Positions 45,446 to 53,711 of a stretch of 64,000 nucleotides of DNA are shown here, piece by piece. The notes under the pieces were generated by a model. The model worked only from the letters and a program-made list of their open reading frames with translations, had not been told where the DNA came from and ran no database searches. Every line of letters starts with the position of its first letter. Within the stretch, counting starts at the first letter, position 1. A program made the translations under genes and the position numbers. Source of the DNA: Aliirhizobium smilacinae (GTDB taxonomy: Bacteria > Pseudomonadota > Alphaproteobacteria > Rhizobiales > Rhizobiaceae); assembly GCF_006335145.1 (NCBI RefSeq), contig NZ_VDMN01000002.1:248001-312000 (forward strand), written 5' to 3'.

Positions 45446-46498
45446 TTACTTCAGGCCGGTGCCGGCAATGCCGGTGGTGATGAAACGCTGCAGAAAGATG
45501 AAAACGAGCACGACCGGGATCATCGTGACCACGGTCATCGCGAGGATGAAGTGCCACTGCACGTTCAGCTCGCCGGAATAGATGCTGAGCCCCACCTGCA
45601 ACGTGTAGAGTTCACGGCGCGACAGCACGATCAGCGGCCACAGAAAATCGTTCCATCGCCAGACGACGGAGAAAATCGCCAACACCGCCAGCGCCGGTGC
45701 GGTCAGCGGCAGCACGATGCGCCAATAGATCTGCCATTCCGAAGCCTTGTCCATGCGTGCAGCGTCGATCAGTTCATCGGGAATGGTCAGCATGTATTGC
45801 CGCAGGATGAAGACGCCGGTCGGCGTCGCCACCGTCGGGAGAATGACGCCCCACAAACTGTTGAACAGACCCAGTGTCGAGATGATCGAATAAAGCGGCA
45901 CCATGATCACCGACAGCGGCACCATCAGCGTCGCGAGGATGACCAGCATGGCGATCGAACGGCCCTTGAACTCGTATTTCGACAACGCGAACGCCGCCAT
46001 CGAATTGACCACCAGCGTGATCAGTGTCGCCACCACCGTCACGAATACCGAGTTCCACAGGTAGCGCAGGAAATCGAAATGCACGAAGGGTTGGGTATAG
46101 TTTTCCGTGGCAAACGACATGGTGCGCACCGGCGTACGATCGTTGATATTCACGCGGACGATCTCGGCCGGCGCCTTCGGATCGACCATCTGCGCCACCA
46201 GCCCGATACGGCGCACTTCCGCCAATACCCGTGTCGAACCATCGGGCATTTTGGCGTTGTAAAGCATCAATGGCTTGTCATGGCCCTCGACTGTGACCTG
46301 CTGGGTTACATAAGGCAGGATGGACGGCGGGAATTCGGCCAGTGCTGCCGGCGTCTTCAGCGAGGAGAAGACCAGCCAGATCGCCGGGCCGAACATGATG
46401 ATCAGGCCGCCGACCAGCCAGAACCAGGTGACGATATCCGTCCAGTGCCAGCCCTGCCCGCCCTTTCGGCGCAGGATGAAACGCGCAACCTTACCCAT
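45446..46498 (-). CDS. Sugar ABC transporter permease (UgpE/MalG type)
   Basis: A 350-residue permease, longer than the usual 280 because of a periplasmic insert of about 80 residues after the first segment (FPPSILPYVTQQVTVEGHDKP... to about 135), as in some UgpE/MalG relatives. The EAA loop is DAARMDKASEWQIYWRIVLP (about 240-260). The start overlaps the stop of the preceding permease by one base. Part of the importer for the oligosaccharides cut by the GH105 enzyme. Confidence 0.92.
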   Translation of the reverse strand: MGKVARFILRRKGGQGWHWTDIVTWFWLVGGLIIMFGPAIWLVFSSLKTPAALAEFPPSILPYVTQQVTVEGHDKPLMLYNAKMPDGSTRVLAEVRRIGLVAQMVDPKAPAEIVRVNINDRTPVRTMSFATENYTQPFVHFDFLRYLWNSVFVTVVATLITLVVNSMAAFALSKYEFKGRSIAMLVILATLMVPLSVIMVPLYSIISTLGLFNSLWGVILPTVATPTGVFILRQYMLTIPDELIDAARMDKASEWQIYWRIVLPLTAPALAVLAIFSVVWRWNDFLWPLIVLSRRELYTLQVGLSIYSGELNVQWHFILAMTVVTMIPVVLVFIFLQRFITTGIAGTGLK

Positions 46499-47502
46499 CA
46501 GCGTTTCCCCTTGTTTTCACCACGTTTGCCGATGCCGAGCTGGATCAGCGTCAGCACCACCAGCACGCCGCCCATCAGGATGGAGGCGGCCGCCGCCAGG
46601 CCGGGATTGCGCAGCGCCGAGGCAAAGCCGGTTTCGTAGATATATTGCGTCAGGAACAGCGTGCTGGTGCCCGGCCCGCCGCCGGTAAGCACATAGATTT
46701 CGTCAAACACCTGCACGGACTTGATCAGCGCCAGCACCACGACGACCAAAAGATTGGGCGCCAGAAGCGGCAAGGTGATGCGCCAGAAGACCCGAGCCGG
46801 TTTCGTGCCGTCCATCTCGGCGGCCTCGTAGAGGTCCTTCGGAATCGCCTGCAGACCGGCCAGAATGATCAGCGCGTAGAACCCCATATGCGCCCAGAGC
46901 GATACGCCGATCGTGGCGGCAAAGGTCCAGTTTCGGTCGGTCAGCCAGGTATAGGGGTCCAAGCCGAACTGGTAGAGGCCGAAATTCAGCAGGCCTTGGC
47001 GCTGAAGAATCCACTTCCAGATCAGCCCGACAACGACAGGTGACAGAAGCACCGGAAAAAAGAACACGGCGCGCCAGAAGGAACGCGCAGCCAGCTCGCG
47101 ATTGAGGATCAGCGCCGTGATCAGCGCCGTCAGGATCATCAGCGATACCTGCAGCAGCACGAACCAGAACGTATTGCCGACCGCCGTCCAGAAGGCATCC
47201 TCCTGGCACGACATCGGATCGAGATAGTTCTGGCACTGGAACAGGCGGGAATATTGCTGGCCGCCGATAAAATCGCGCTCGGACAGGAAGAAGGCGGTGC
47301 CGCCGGTCATCGAATAGACGAAGTTGATGACGAGAGGCAGCAGCACGAAGACGCCAAAGATCAGCATGTTCGGCGCGAGGAAAAACGCCGCCATGCCGCC
47401 AATGCCGGTGGCCTTCTGCAACCGGCGCAGCGGTACGTCGATCATCCGCATGACAGCGTTGACGGGCGCCATCAGGATGGCGGAGAGAGATGGTGTGGTC
47501 AT
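46498..47502 (-). CDS. Sugar ABC transporter permease (UgpA/MalF type)
   Basis: A 334-residue permease with six membrane segments and the EAA loop EAAEMDGTKPARVFWRITLP (about 224-243). The ATG at 47502 follows GGGAGGGAT; the longer open frame upstream runs through the GC-rich repeat and is not coding. It is separated from the binding-protein gene by that repeat, but both lie on the same strand and belong together. Confidence 0.92.
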   Translation of the reverse strand: MTTPSLSAILMAPVNAVMRMIDVPLRRLQKATGIGGMAAFFLAPNMLIFGVFVLLPLVINFVYSMTGGTAFFLSERDFIGGQQYSRLFQCQNYLDPMSCQEDAFWTAVGNTFWFVLLQVSLMILTALITALILNRELAARSFWRAVFFFPVLLSPVVVGLIWKWILQRQGLLNFGLYQFGLDPYTWLTDRNWTFAATIGVSLWAHMGFYALIILAGLQAIPKDLYEAAEMDGTKPARVFWRITLPLLAPNLLVVVVLALIKSVQVFDEIYVLTGGGPGTSTLFLTQYIYETGFASALRNPGLAAAASILMGGVLVVLTLIQLGIGKRGENKGKR

Positions 47503-47582
47503 GCTTTTTTTATCCCTCCCAATATTGTCTCTGGTGTTATGCAGCGTTTGGCGCATGCCGTGTGCGGTGAGGTAATCATTTG

Positions 47583-47770
47583 TGACAAGTCCCCCTCTGG
47601 CCTGCCGGCCATCTCCCCCACAAGGGGGGAGAAAATTTGCGGGAACCACCTTCGCCAATTGAGCCACAGCGGAGCGACCGGGTAAGCCCCTCCCCCTTTG
47701 TGGGGGTCCGAAGGACGGGCGAGACCCGTGGCTCGCCCCGGTCAGGTTTGGGGCGAGGTCTTTTCTACAC
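47583..47770. repeat. GC-rich palindromic intergenic element
   Basis: About 190 bases between the binding-protein and permease genes, made of several hairpins: GGCC-TGCC-GGCC (47599-47610), TCTCCCCC-ACAA-GGGGGGAGA (47612-47632), CCCCC-TTTGT-GGGGG (47692-47706) and GGGCGAG-ACCCGTGG-CTCGCCC (47717-47738). The wording (CCCCTCTGGCCTGCCGGCCATCTCC) is one I associate with dispersed intergenic repeats of Rhizobiales, similar in nature to RIME elements. Only one copy was noticed here. It fills the only gene-free gap (47503-47825) in the operon. Confidence 0.6.
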
Positions 47771-47825
47771 GCCAAGCCCAGCCACACACGAACGGAGAAG
47801 CTGGTCCCTTACGCATCAGGGCAAA

Positions 47826-49094
47826 TTACTGCCCCGCATCCTTCACCTTCTGGGCGATATCCGCATCGATACGCACAAACGCGTCATCAATCTTCAATTC
47901 ACCCGCAAGCGTCTGGCCGATACGCGTCACGATCGCCGCATAAACCGTATCCGACCAGCGCCAGCCCGGCAGTTTCAGCGCAGCTTCGGATGTCGTCTTG
48001 GTGGATTCCACGAAGACGTTGAGCGCGGTTTTCGCCTGTGCATTGTCCGATTTGAAATCGAGACCGCCCTTATCGACCACACCCTTGTGGCCAGGCAGGA
48101 ACAGCGTGCGTTCGGAAAATTCCTTGACGATCTTTTCCTGCGCGAACCAGTCCATGACCACGCCGACGTCCTTCGGATTCTTGGTGTATTTTACCGCCAC
48201 CAATGCAGCACCGCCGGGCATGCCTGTGCAGGCAGCCGGACCGCAGGGGCTGCCGACCGCGACCCAGTCGAAATTGTTGCCGATCTTGGTAGCAAGGTTC
48301 GCAACCTGCCAGGAGCCGGAATAATAGAAGACGAGCTGCCCGTTGATGAAATCGTCTGCCGCGGCTCGGTAAGTGCTGCCGGCCGCCGATACCCAGACGT
48401 CCTTGCTGACGGTGCCGTCACCGGCCCATCCGACGAATTTGGTGAGATAATCCTTGGCGCCCTTGTCGAGCGGCGCAGGCTTGCCACCCTCACCGATGTA
48501 ATTGGCACCATAAGAAAGAAGCGGTGCGGTGATGCGATGGCCGGAACGGTCGATCGCCATGGCGAACGGTACCTGTTGGCTTTCCTGCACCTTTTTCGAT
48601 GCAGCAGCCCAGTCTTCCCATGTCGCCTTCGGGCCGGGAATCGACACGCCGGCCTGATCGAACAGGGTCTTGTTGGCATAACCGCCGGTCAGCGTGATCT
48701 GCGTCATGAAACCGGAAATCTGCTTGGAACCGTCAGGCCGCATCCAGTCCGCCTGCAGCCCGAAATTGTCGTCCCAATATTTGGCGTCCTTGACCAGCGG
48801 TCGAAGATCCAGCCAATGTTTCGACAGGTCCTTGATGGCGGTGACGCGCGCGATATCAGGGCCGTTGCCGGCTTCCAGCTGCACCGGCAGTTGTTCCTTG
48901 ATGACGCTGTAGGCGACATTGTCGAGGATGACGTTGATGCCGGGGTTTTCCTTCATGAAACGCCCGACGAGGTCCTTCATCACCTCGCCTTCGACGCCAT
49001 CGGAATACCACATGATACGCACATCGCCGGCATGTGCCGCCGTCGATGTGAGAAGTGCGAGCGCAAGGCCCGCCACAAGCGATCTGGTCTTCAT
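47826..49094 (-). CDS. Sugar ABC transporter substrate-binding protein (family 1)
   Basis: A 422-residue UgpB/MalE-type binding protein. Signal peptide MKTRSLVAGLALALLTSTAAHA, cleaved about residue 22; then VRIMWYSDGVEGEVMKDLVGRFMKENPGI start of lobe 1, and ANKTLFDQAGV and GQLVFYYSGSWQ in the usual places. The ATG at 49094 follows GGGAGGAAA. Two cysteines in GSPCGPAACTG may form a disulfide, unusual for the family. It should bind the oligosaccharide that the GH105 and the 831-residue protein act upon. Confidence 0.92.
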   Translation of the reverse strand: MKTRSLVAGLALALLTSTAAHAGDVRIMWYSDGVEGEVMKDLVGRFMKENPGINVILDNVAYSVIKEQLPVQLEAGNGPDIARVTAIKDLSKHWLDLRPLVKDAKYWDDNFGLQADWMRPDGSKQISGFMTQITLTGGYANKTLFDQAGVSIPGPKATWEDWAAASKKVQESQQVPFAMAIDRSGHRITAPLLSYGANYIGEGGKPAPLDKGAKDYLTKFVGWAGDGTVSKDVWVSAAGSTYRAAADDFINGQLVFYYSGSWQVANLATKIGNNFDWVAVGSPCGPAACTGMPGGAALVAVKYTKNPKDVGVVMDWFAQEKIVKEFSERTLFLPGHKGVVDKGGLDFKSDNAQAKTALNVFVESTKTTSEAALKLPGWRWSDTVYAAIVTRIGQTLAGELKIDDAFVRIDADIAQKVKDAGQ

Positions 49095-49147
49095 GCGTAT
49101 TTCCTCCCTTTGTGGACAAGGCCTCCCAACCCGTCCGGTAAACACAT

Positions 49148-51643
49148 TCAGGCCCGAAGCATCATTGCTTCACCCTTGACACTATAGTCTGCCCGCGAAA
49201 TCACGCGGCCTTCCGCTTCCACGGCGCCATCGGCCCGGAACCGCACGCTACCATATTCAGGGTCTTCGACAACGATCGTGCTATCCGCTTCATGTTCGGC
49301 CGAAAGGTCGCCGAAACGGTCCTCCACGGAAGTCAGGTCGCCGGCTTCGCATACCCGCACGATCCAGCGGGTTTTCTGGCCGTATTGCCGCAATTCTGCA
49401 CCGGCAGAGGGCCCCTCATCCGTTGCGTGGAGATCGGAGCCTGCCTGTAGCAACACCGCTCCTTGCCCCGAGCGGGCGATTGCCAGACGACCCGAAACGC
49501 GGCTTTCGTCGAACTCGGCCTTCGGAAACCAGGCATGGGTAAAGTCGGGCTGTTCCTCGTAAGTGGTGAATTCCAGAACGGCGAGGCCGCGATATTGCTG
49601 CACCCGCGGAATGGTACCGCAACCGCCCCAATAGGATGGCCGTCCATACCCAAACTGGATGGTTTCGCCCGGATGGTTGATCCAGATCGCCGCTTCTGGC
49701 TTATCTCCGATGCGCAGGTGAAGAACGGTCTCCTGATATCCCCACTCATCCCAGCGGTAATGCGCGGTCGAGCCCATGGCGAAATTTCTGCTCTTGTAGT
49801 GATAAAGCGCCGCAAAGGCATTTTCGCCCTGGGCAAACCGCCATTCCTGATGCTCCGCACCCTGATGATCGGCAATCGCTGCAAACTCAGCCGGGATCAC
49901 CAGACCATGATCGCGCAAGCACACTGCCATCTGCGGCAGGCAGTGCACGCGGCGGCCGTAAAAACCCTTGCCCCAGAGCAAGCGGGCGACGGCCGAAAGC
50001 TCCAGAGAACGGCCCGCGCACAGCGTATGTTCGTAGGAACGCCCCTGTGCCGCCGTGACCATGCCGTGATGTGCCGAGCGGGCAATGATTTCGGCAAGCC
50101 GAACGATGCCGGCCTTGGCACGCTCGGCGATGTCCCTGTCCGGCGAAAGCGCCGCCAGCGCCGTCAGACCCTTCAGATCGATCGGGAAATACGGCGCCGA
50201 GTTGAACTCTGCCATTTCCCAATGTTCGAAATGGTCGAGCCAGGCCCGCACCCGCTCCGCGCCGACCTTCGCCTGCTCAAGGCCCTTGCGGCCAGAACGG
50301 ACGAAGGTGGCTTCGGGGAGAAGATGACCGGCGAGATAGGCCGAGGTGTGAAACAGCAGCGCGTGGTTTTCGGAAAAATACCACTGCACGTCATTGCCGG
50401 GTTCATCCATCCAGTAGCGGTAGTTGAGGATGGCGGCATCGATGCGGTCGCGGGTCTTCTGATTGATATCGGCGCCCCACGTCGTGCGCGACCAGATCAG
50501 CGGCACCAGCGAAAAATCGGCGCAGTCGTGGCAATCCTCGATCGACGGCAGGATCTCCTCGATCATCGCATCGGTGTCAGGCCCACCGCGATCACTGGCC
50601 AGCCGCGCAAAAGCGCGAACCGTGTCACGCTCCGAATATTCGGACACTTCCGCAAGTGTCTCGGTGATGCGCTCTGCCAGTGCCGTGGATGCCTGCCCCT
50701 GTCGCGCTGCGTGGCAGATTTCGACGCCAACCGAACGCGAGGCGACGAAACCTCCGGCATTCAGTGTCACCCTGAGGTGGCGAAAATCAGCAGGCGCCTT
50801 TTCCGATGGACCGACATTCAGACTGGCAACACCTGCGGCCAGATCGAAATCATAGTCGAAGCGCTCGCGCGACATGAAATCGCCTTCGATGGCGACATTG
50901 ACCTGCGCCTCCACCGGCAGCGCCTGTGCAAACTGCACGGTGATATCACCGCCGAAATAATGCTGGCGGTCGAGATGCATGCCGTCGAGCGCCGCTTCCA
51001 GGCTTTCGGCCACGTTACCTGCCACCGGAACCGGCAGAGCAACGCTTGCCGAAGGGCCGGAAAGATAATCGAACTGGTAGAAATAACGGGCGTCACGCTC
51101 GGCCAGATCATCGAAGAACAGCACGATCTCGTTGAGGCCCGCCGTCAGCTCCAGCTCGAACTCCTGCTTGGCTTCCAGATTGCGGCTATAGGGCGCCATC
51201 CAGCCGATTTCGCTGCCGTTTAGCCAGAGAACCGCACCGCCGCACGTGCCAAGCCGGATTTTTGCAATGCCCGCGGTCTCGGCCTCGATATAGGTCCGTG
51301 TCCATGTCGCAAGCCGGGTCGGACGGAACCAGAAACCGGAGAGATCGAGCCGCGGTGAGCCGAATGGCAGCCACCAGCGGGCCGCTTCGAATTCGCCGCG
51401 CACATCCGGCCGCTTGCCGCGATAGGTTTCGGCAAAGATCGTGCGGCAGGGATATTCGTGCGGAATGAAATTCTTCACCTTGGTGAGGAAGAAGAATGGG
51501 TCCATTTCGCCCTTCATCGGCGCATCTGGCACATCAAACCGCTCTTCGTTCACCCGGCCAAGCTGCCAATAGCGCACGGCCTCGCCCGGCTTCAACGTCT
51601 TTCGCATATAGTTCGCTTCGGGATTCATGATGCCGTTCCGCAT
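49148..51643 (-). CDS. Unclassified 831-residue protein of an oligouronide operon, probable carbohydrate-active enzyme
   Basis: A large cytoplasmic protein (no signal peptide). Residues about 80-180 look like a galactose-binding jelly roll of the type at the front of rhamnosidases (LWLNGSEIGWMAPYSRNLE, then LNEIVLFFDDLAERDARYFYQF). Residues about 320-620 are mainly helical with repeated W/Y-rich motifs (QWYFSENHALLFHTSAYLAG, EHTLCAGRSLELSAVARLL), suggesting an alpha/alpha barrel; the end is beta-rich (about 630-831). I do not recognise a numbered family. It lies between kduI (TAATG overlap) and the binding-protein gene, so a role in cleaving the imported oligosaccharide is likely. The start may instead be the ATG at 51628 or 51607. 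Confidence 0.75.
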   Translation of the reverse strand: MRNGIMNPEANYMRKTLKPGEAVRYWQLGRVNEERFDVPDAPMKGEMDPFFFLTKVKNFIPHEYPCRTIFAETYRGKRPDVRGEFEAARWWLPFGSPRLDLSGFWFRPTRLATWTRTYIEAETAGIAKIRLGTCGGAVLWLNGSEIGWMAPYSRNLEAKQEFELELTAGLNEIVLFFDDLAERDARYFYQFDYLSGPSASVALPVPVAGNVAESLEAALDGMHLDRQHYFGGDITVQFAQALPVEAQVNVAIEGDFMSRERFDYDFDLAAGVASLNVGPSEKAPADFRHLRVTLNAGGFVASRSVGVEICHAARQGQASTALAERITETLAEVSEYSERDTVRAFARLASDRGGPDTDAMIEEILPSIEDCHDCADFSLVPLIWSRTTWGADINQKTRDRIDAAILNYRYWMDEPGNDVQWYFSENHALLFHTSAYLAGHLLPEATFVRSGRKGLEQAKVGAERVRAWLDHFEHWEMAEFNSAPYFPIDLKGLTALAALSPDRDIAERAKAGIVRLAEIIARSAHHGMVTAAQGRSYEHTLCAGRSLELSAVARLLWGKGFYGRRVHCLPQMAVCLRDHGLVIPAEFAAIADHQGAEHQEWRFAQGENAFAALYHYKSRNFAMGSTAHYRWDEWGYQETVLHLRIGDKPEAAIWINHPGETIQFGYGRPSYWGGCGTIPRVQQYRGLAVLEFTTYEEQPDFTHAWFPKAEFDESRVSGRLAIARSGQGAVLLQAGSDLHATDEGPSAGAELRQYGQKTRWIVRVCEAGDLTSVEDRFGDLSAEHEADSTIVVEDPEYGSVRFRADGAVEAEGRVISRADYSVKGEAMMLRA

Positions 51644-52479
51644 TATCTGAGTTGGCTGAGGGCCACCGGGGCCACGTCGTTATATTCCTGGTTTTCGCCG
51701 GTCATTCCCCAGACGAAAGCGTAGGCATCAGTGCCTGCCCCCATATGGATCGACCAAGCCGGCGACAGCACCGCATCGAGATCCTTGACCAGCAGATGCC
51801 GGGTTTCTTCCGGCCGTCCCATCAGGTGAATGACGCGCTCTTCCGGGGCGAGATCGAAATAACAATAAGCCTCCATGCGCCGCTCATGCAGGTGCGGCGG
51901 CATGGTGTTCCAGACACTGCCTTCGGCCAGATCGGTAATGCCCATCAGCAGCAGGCAGGACGGCGCCACCTGCGGGTGGATGTACATCCGCAAGTTCCGC
52001 TTGTTGGAGCGTCTTGCTTCTCCAAGATCAAGCGGCTTGGATTCGGCCTGCTTGATCAGCCGGTGCGGGATATCGGCACCGGCCGGCACCGAATTCATGT
52101 AGAAGCGTGCCGGCGTATCGGCGATTTCGCTGACGACGGAAATCTCTTTCGCGCCACGGCCAATGTAGAGAATGTCACGGTTTTCCAGCTTGAAAACCTC
52201 ACCATCGACGGTGATCGTGCCCTTGCCCCCGAGATTGGCGACACCCATCTCGCGCGCAGACAGCAGGAACGGCGTGCCGATCTCTTCGCCCGAACCGAAC
52301 GTCAGCGCCGTCGTGCCCGGCACAGCTCCGCCGAGGATCAGCCGATCGACATGGGTATAGGTAAAACTCACCACACCGGGCTGAAACAGATCCTCGACCA
52401 GAAATTCCTTACGCAGCCGTGCCGTATCGAAAGTCTTGATGTCATCCGGGCCAGCGCCATACAGAACCTTCATCGTCAT
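51643..52479 (-). CDS. kduI: 5-keto-4-deoxyuronate isomerase
   Basis: A 278-residue cupin that isomerises 4-deoxy-L-threo-5-hexosulose uronate to 3-deoxy-D-glycero-2,5-hexodiulosonate in pectin-type breakdown. Family length and wording fit: FLVEDLFQPGVVSFTYTHVDR (about 27-47), NTMPPHLHERRMEAYCYFDL with the zinc ligands His, His and Glu (about 192-212), and WSIHMGAGTDAYAFVWGM with the fourth ligand. ATGA overlap with the GH105 gene. It would take the unsaturated uronate released by GH105. A kduD partner was not found in the window. Confidence 0.95.
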   Translation of the reverse strand: MTMKVLYGAGPDDIKTFDTARLRKEFLVEDLFQPGVVSFTYTHVDRLILGGAVPGTTALTFGSGEEIGTPFLLSAREMGVANLGGKGTITVDGEVFKLENRDILYIGRGAKEISVVSEIADTPARFYMNSVPAGADIPHRLIKQAESKPLDLGEARRSNKRNLRMYIHPQVAPSCLLLMGITDLAEGSVWNTMPPHLHERRMEAYCYFDLAPEERVIHLMGRPEETRHLLVKDLDAVLSPAWSIHMGAGTDAYAFVWGMTGENQEYNDVAPVALSQLR

Positions 52480-53570
52480 GGAACCTCTCCTTCGACATGC
52501 TGAAGCGCCTCGGACAGGCAGAGGATCGCCAGCGCCTGACCGTAACCGGTCGGCTGGATCGGAATGTCGCGATAGAACTGCAGGTCATGGCCCATGCGGG
52601 TGCCGTAGGACACGTTCAGCACGGTGCCGCTGTCATCGATATTGGCAAGCAATACCTCGACCGCACGAAAACCGGCCGCCCGCCATTCGGGGGTGCCGAG
52701 ACCAAGACGATAGGCTTTGAGGAGACCATAACCAAAGCCGGCCGTGGCCGAGATTTCCTCGTAGGAGGTCGGGTCATCAAGCAGGGTTCTCCATGCGCCG
52801 GAGGCCGTCTGCAATTCGAGAAGCGCATCGACCTGTGCCACCAGCACGCCGGTCAGAAAATCCTTTACCGGTGCCGGAATGTCGGCAAGGTCGAAAAGAT
52901 CCAGCAAACCGGCGGTGATCCAGGCATTGCCGCGTGCCCAGCGTGCCTCGGCAAAATTGTGGTGCCCCTGAAAGGTCCAGCCATGGAACCAAAGGCCCGT
53001 CTTTTTGTCGGCAAGGTAGCGGGTATGGACGAGGAACTGCCTTGTGGCTTCATCCACCAATTCGGTGCGGCCGCTTGCCTGCCCATAAGAGGCCAGGAAC
53101 AGCGCCACCATATAAAGCGTGTCGTCCCAGAGCTCGTCGTCATTGACCTTGTCGGAGACGTGATGCGCAAAGGCAGCTTCTGGTGTGCGGCCCATTTCAG
53201 CCACGGCGCGGTCGGCCCAGGCGTCTAGAACAGGCTGCCAGCGTGGATTGCGGGTTTCGCGCCACAGAACGGAAAGCCCCAGCATCGGTGCAGTCGTGTT
53301 GACGTTGAGCTTTGGCAGGCCGGCTTCGATGCGGGCGGCGTACCAGTTCTCGATCAGCGCCTTCAGGTCATCGCGGCCGGTGAACAGCCAGAGGCGGATA
53401 AGGCCATAAAGGCCGACACCCTGCGGCCATTCCCAGCTTTCGAAGGAAATATAGTCGCCGGCCGTGCCATCAAGATTGGGTTCGTGAAAGCGACCATCAT
53501 CCCGCAGGCCGGTCATGCCAACCACGAGCAGATCAAGCTTCTCACGGATTTGCCGGGCAGAAAGGCCCAT
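52476..53570 (-). CDS. GH105 unsaturated rhamnogalacturonyl-type hydrolase (YteR-like)
   Basis: A 364-residue alpha/alpha-barrel enzyme of the GH88/GH105 group that hydrates and releases the unsaturated uronic acid from the end of lyase-made oligosaccharides. Key marks: SWEWPQGVGLYGL (about 45-57), ELWDDTLYMVALFLASYG with the catalytic Asp at 149-150, and FAEARWARGNAWITAGLLDL (about 206-225) with the GH105 WARGN motif. The ATG at 53570 has GGAGG upstream. Without a signal peptide, it acts in the cytoplasm. First gene of the operon; the aglycone (rhamnose, as in rhamnogalacturonan or ulvan, or another sugar) is not known. Confidence 0.92.
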   Translation of the reverse strand: MGLSARQIREKLDLLVVGMTGLRDDGRFHEPNLDGTAGDYISFESWEWPQGVGLYGLIRLWLFTGRDDLKALIENWYAARIEAGLPKLNVNTTAPMLGLSVLWRETRNPRWQPVLDAWADRAVAEMGRTPEAAFAHHVSDKVNDDELWDDTLYMVALFLASYGQASGRTELVDEATRQFLVHTRYLADKKTGLWFHGWTFQGHHNFAEARWARGNAWITAGLLDLFDLADIPAPVKDFLTGVLVAQVDALLELQTASGAWRTLLDDPTSYEEISATAGFGYGLLKAYRLGLGTPEWRAAGFRAVEVLLANIDDSGTVLNVSYGTRMGHDLQFYRDIPIQPTGYGQALAILCLSEALQHVEGEVP

Positions 53571-53637
53571 CCTCTTGTCCTCCTTCCGCTCTCTTTCGAA
53601 AGCGGTCCTCCTATCCGCTTCTCCCGAGCGGTGAGAC

Positions 53638-53649
53638 GATGTAAACATC
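53638..53649. promoter_or_regulatory. Dyad in the GH105/LacI divergent promoter
   Basis: GATGT-AA-ACATC, a 5-bp inverted repeat with a two-base centre, between the GH105 gene and the divergent LacI gene. A second, perfect palindrome follows at 53658. Confidence 0.35.
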
Positions 53650-53657
53650 GGAATTGC

Positions 53658-53669
53658 GATTGCGCAATC
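53658..53669. promoter_or_regulatory. Probable LacI operator between GH105 and its regulator
   Basis: GATTGCGCAATC is a perfect 12-bp palindrome with the central CpG that LacI-family operators usually have, 42 bases before the regulator start and 88 before the GH105 start. Confidence 0.55.
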
Positions 53670-53711
53670 TGAAAATTTTTTGCAGTCTGATTGCCAAGGC
53701 TGGAGGAAACC

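Noticed and set aside
45170..46639. A 489-codon plus-strand frame very rich in Arg, His and Gln
   Set aside because: Mirror of the ATPase and permease genes, whose transporter motifs are plain.
41234..49094. A complete sulfoquinovose (SMO) pathway
   Set aside because: Only an SsuD-like monooxygenase and an ABC importer are similar; there is no GH31 sulfoquinovosidase or flavin reductase, and the importer operon belongs with GH105 and kduI.
47637..49187. A 516-codon plus-strand frame
   Set aside because: Runs through the palindromic repeat and antisense to the binding-protein gene; no coding signs.
49463..51223. A 586-codon open frame on the plus strand
   Set aside because: Antisense to the 831-residue protein gene; no ribosome binding site and no protein-like pattern.
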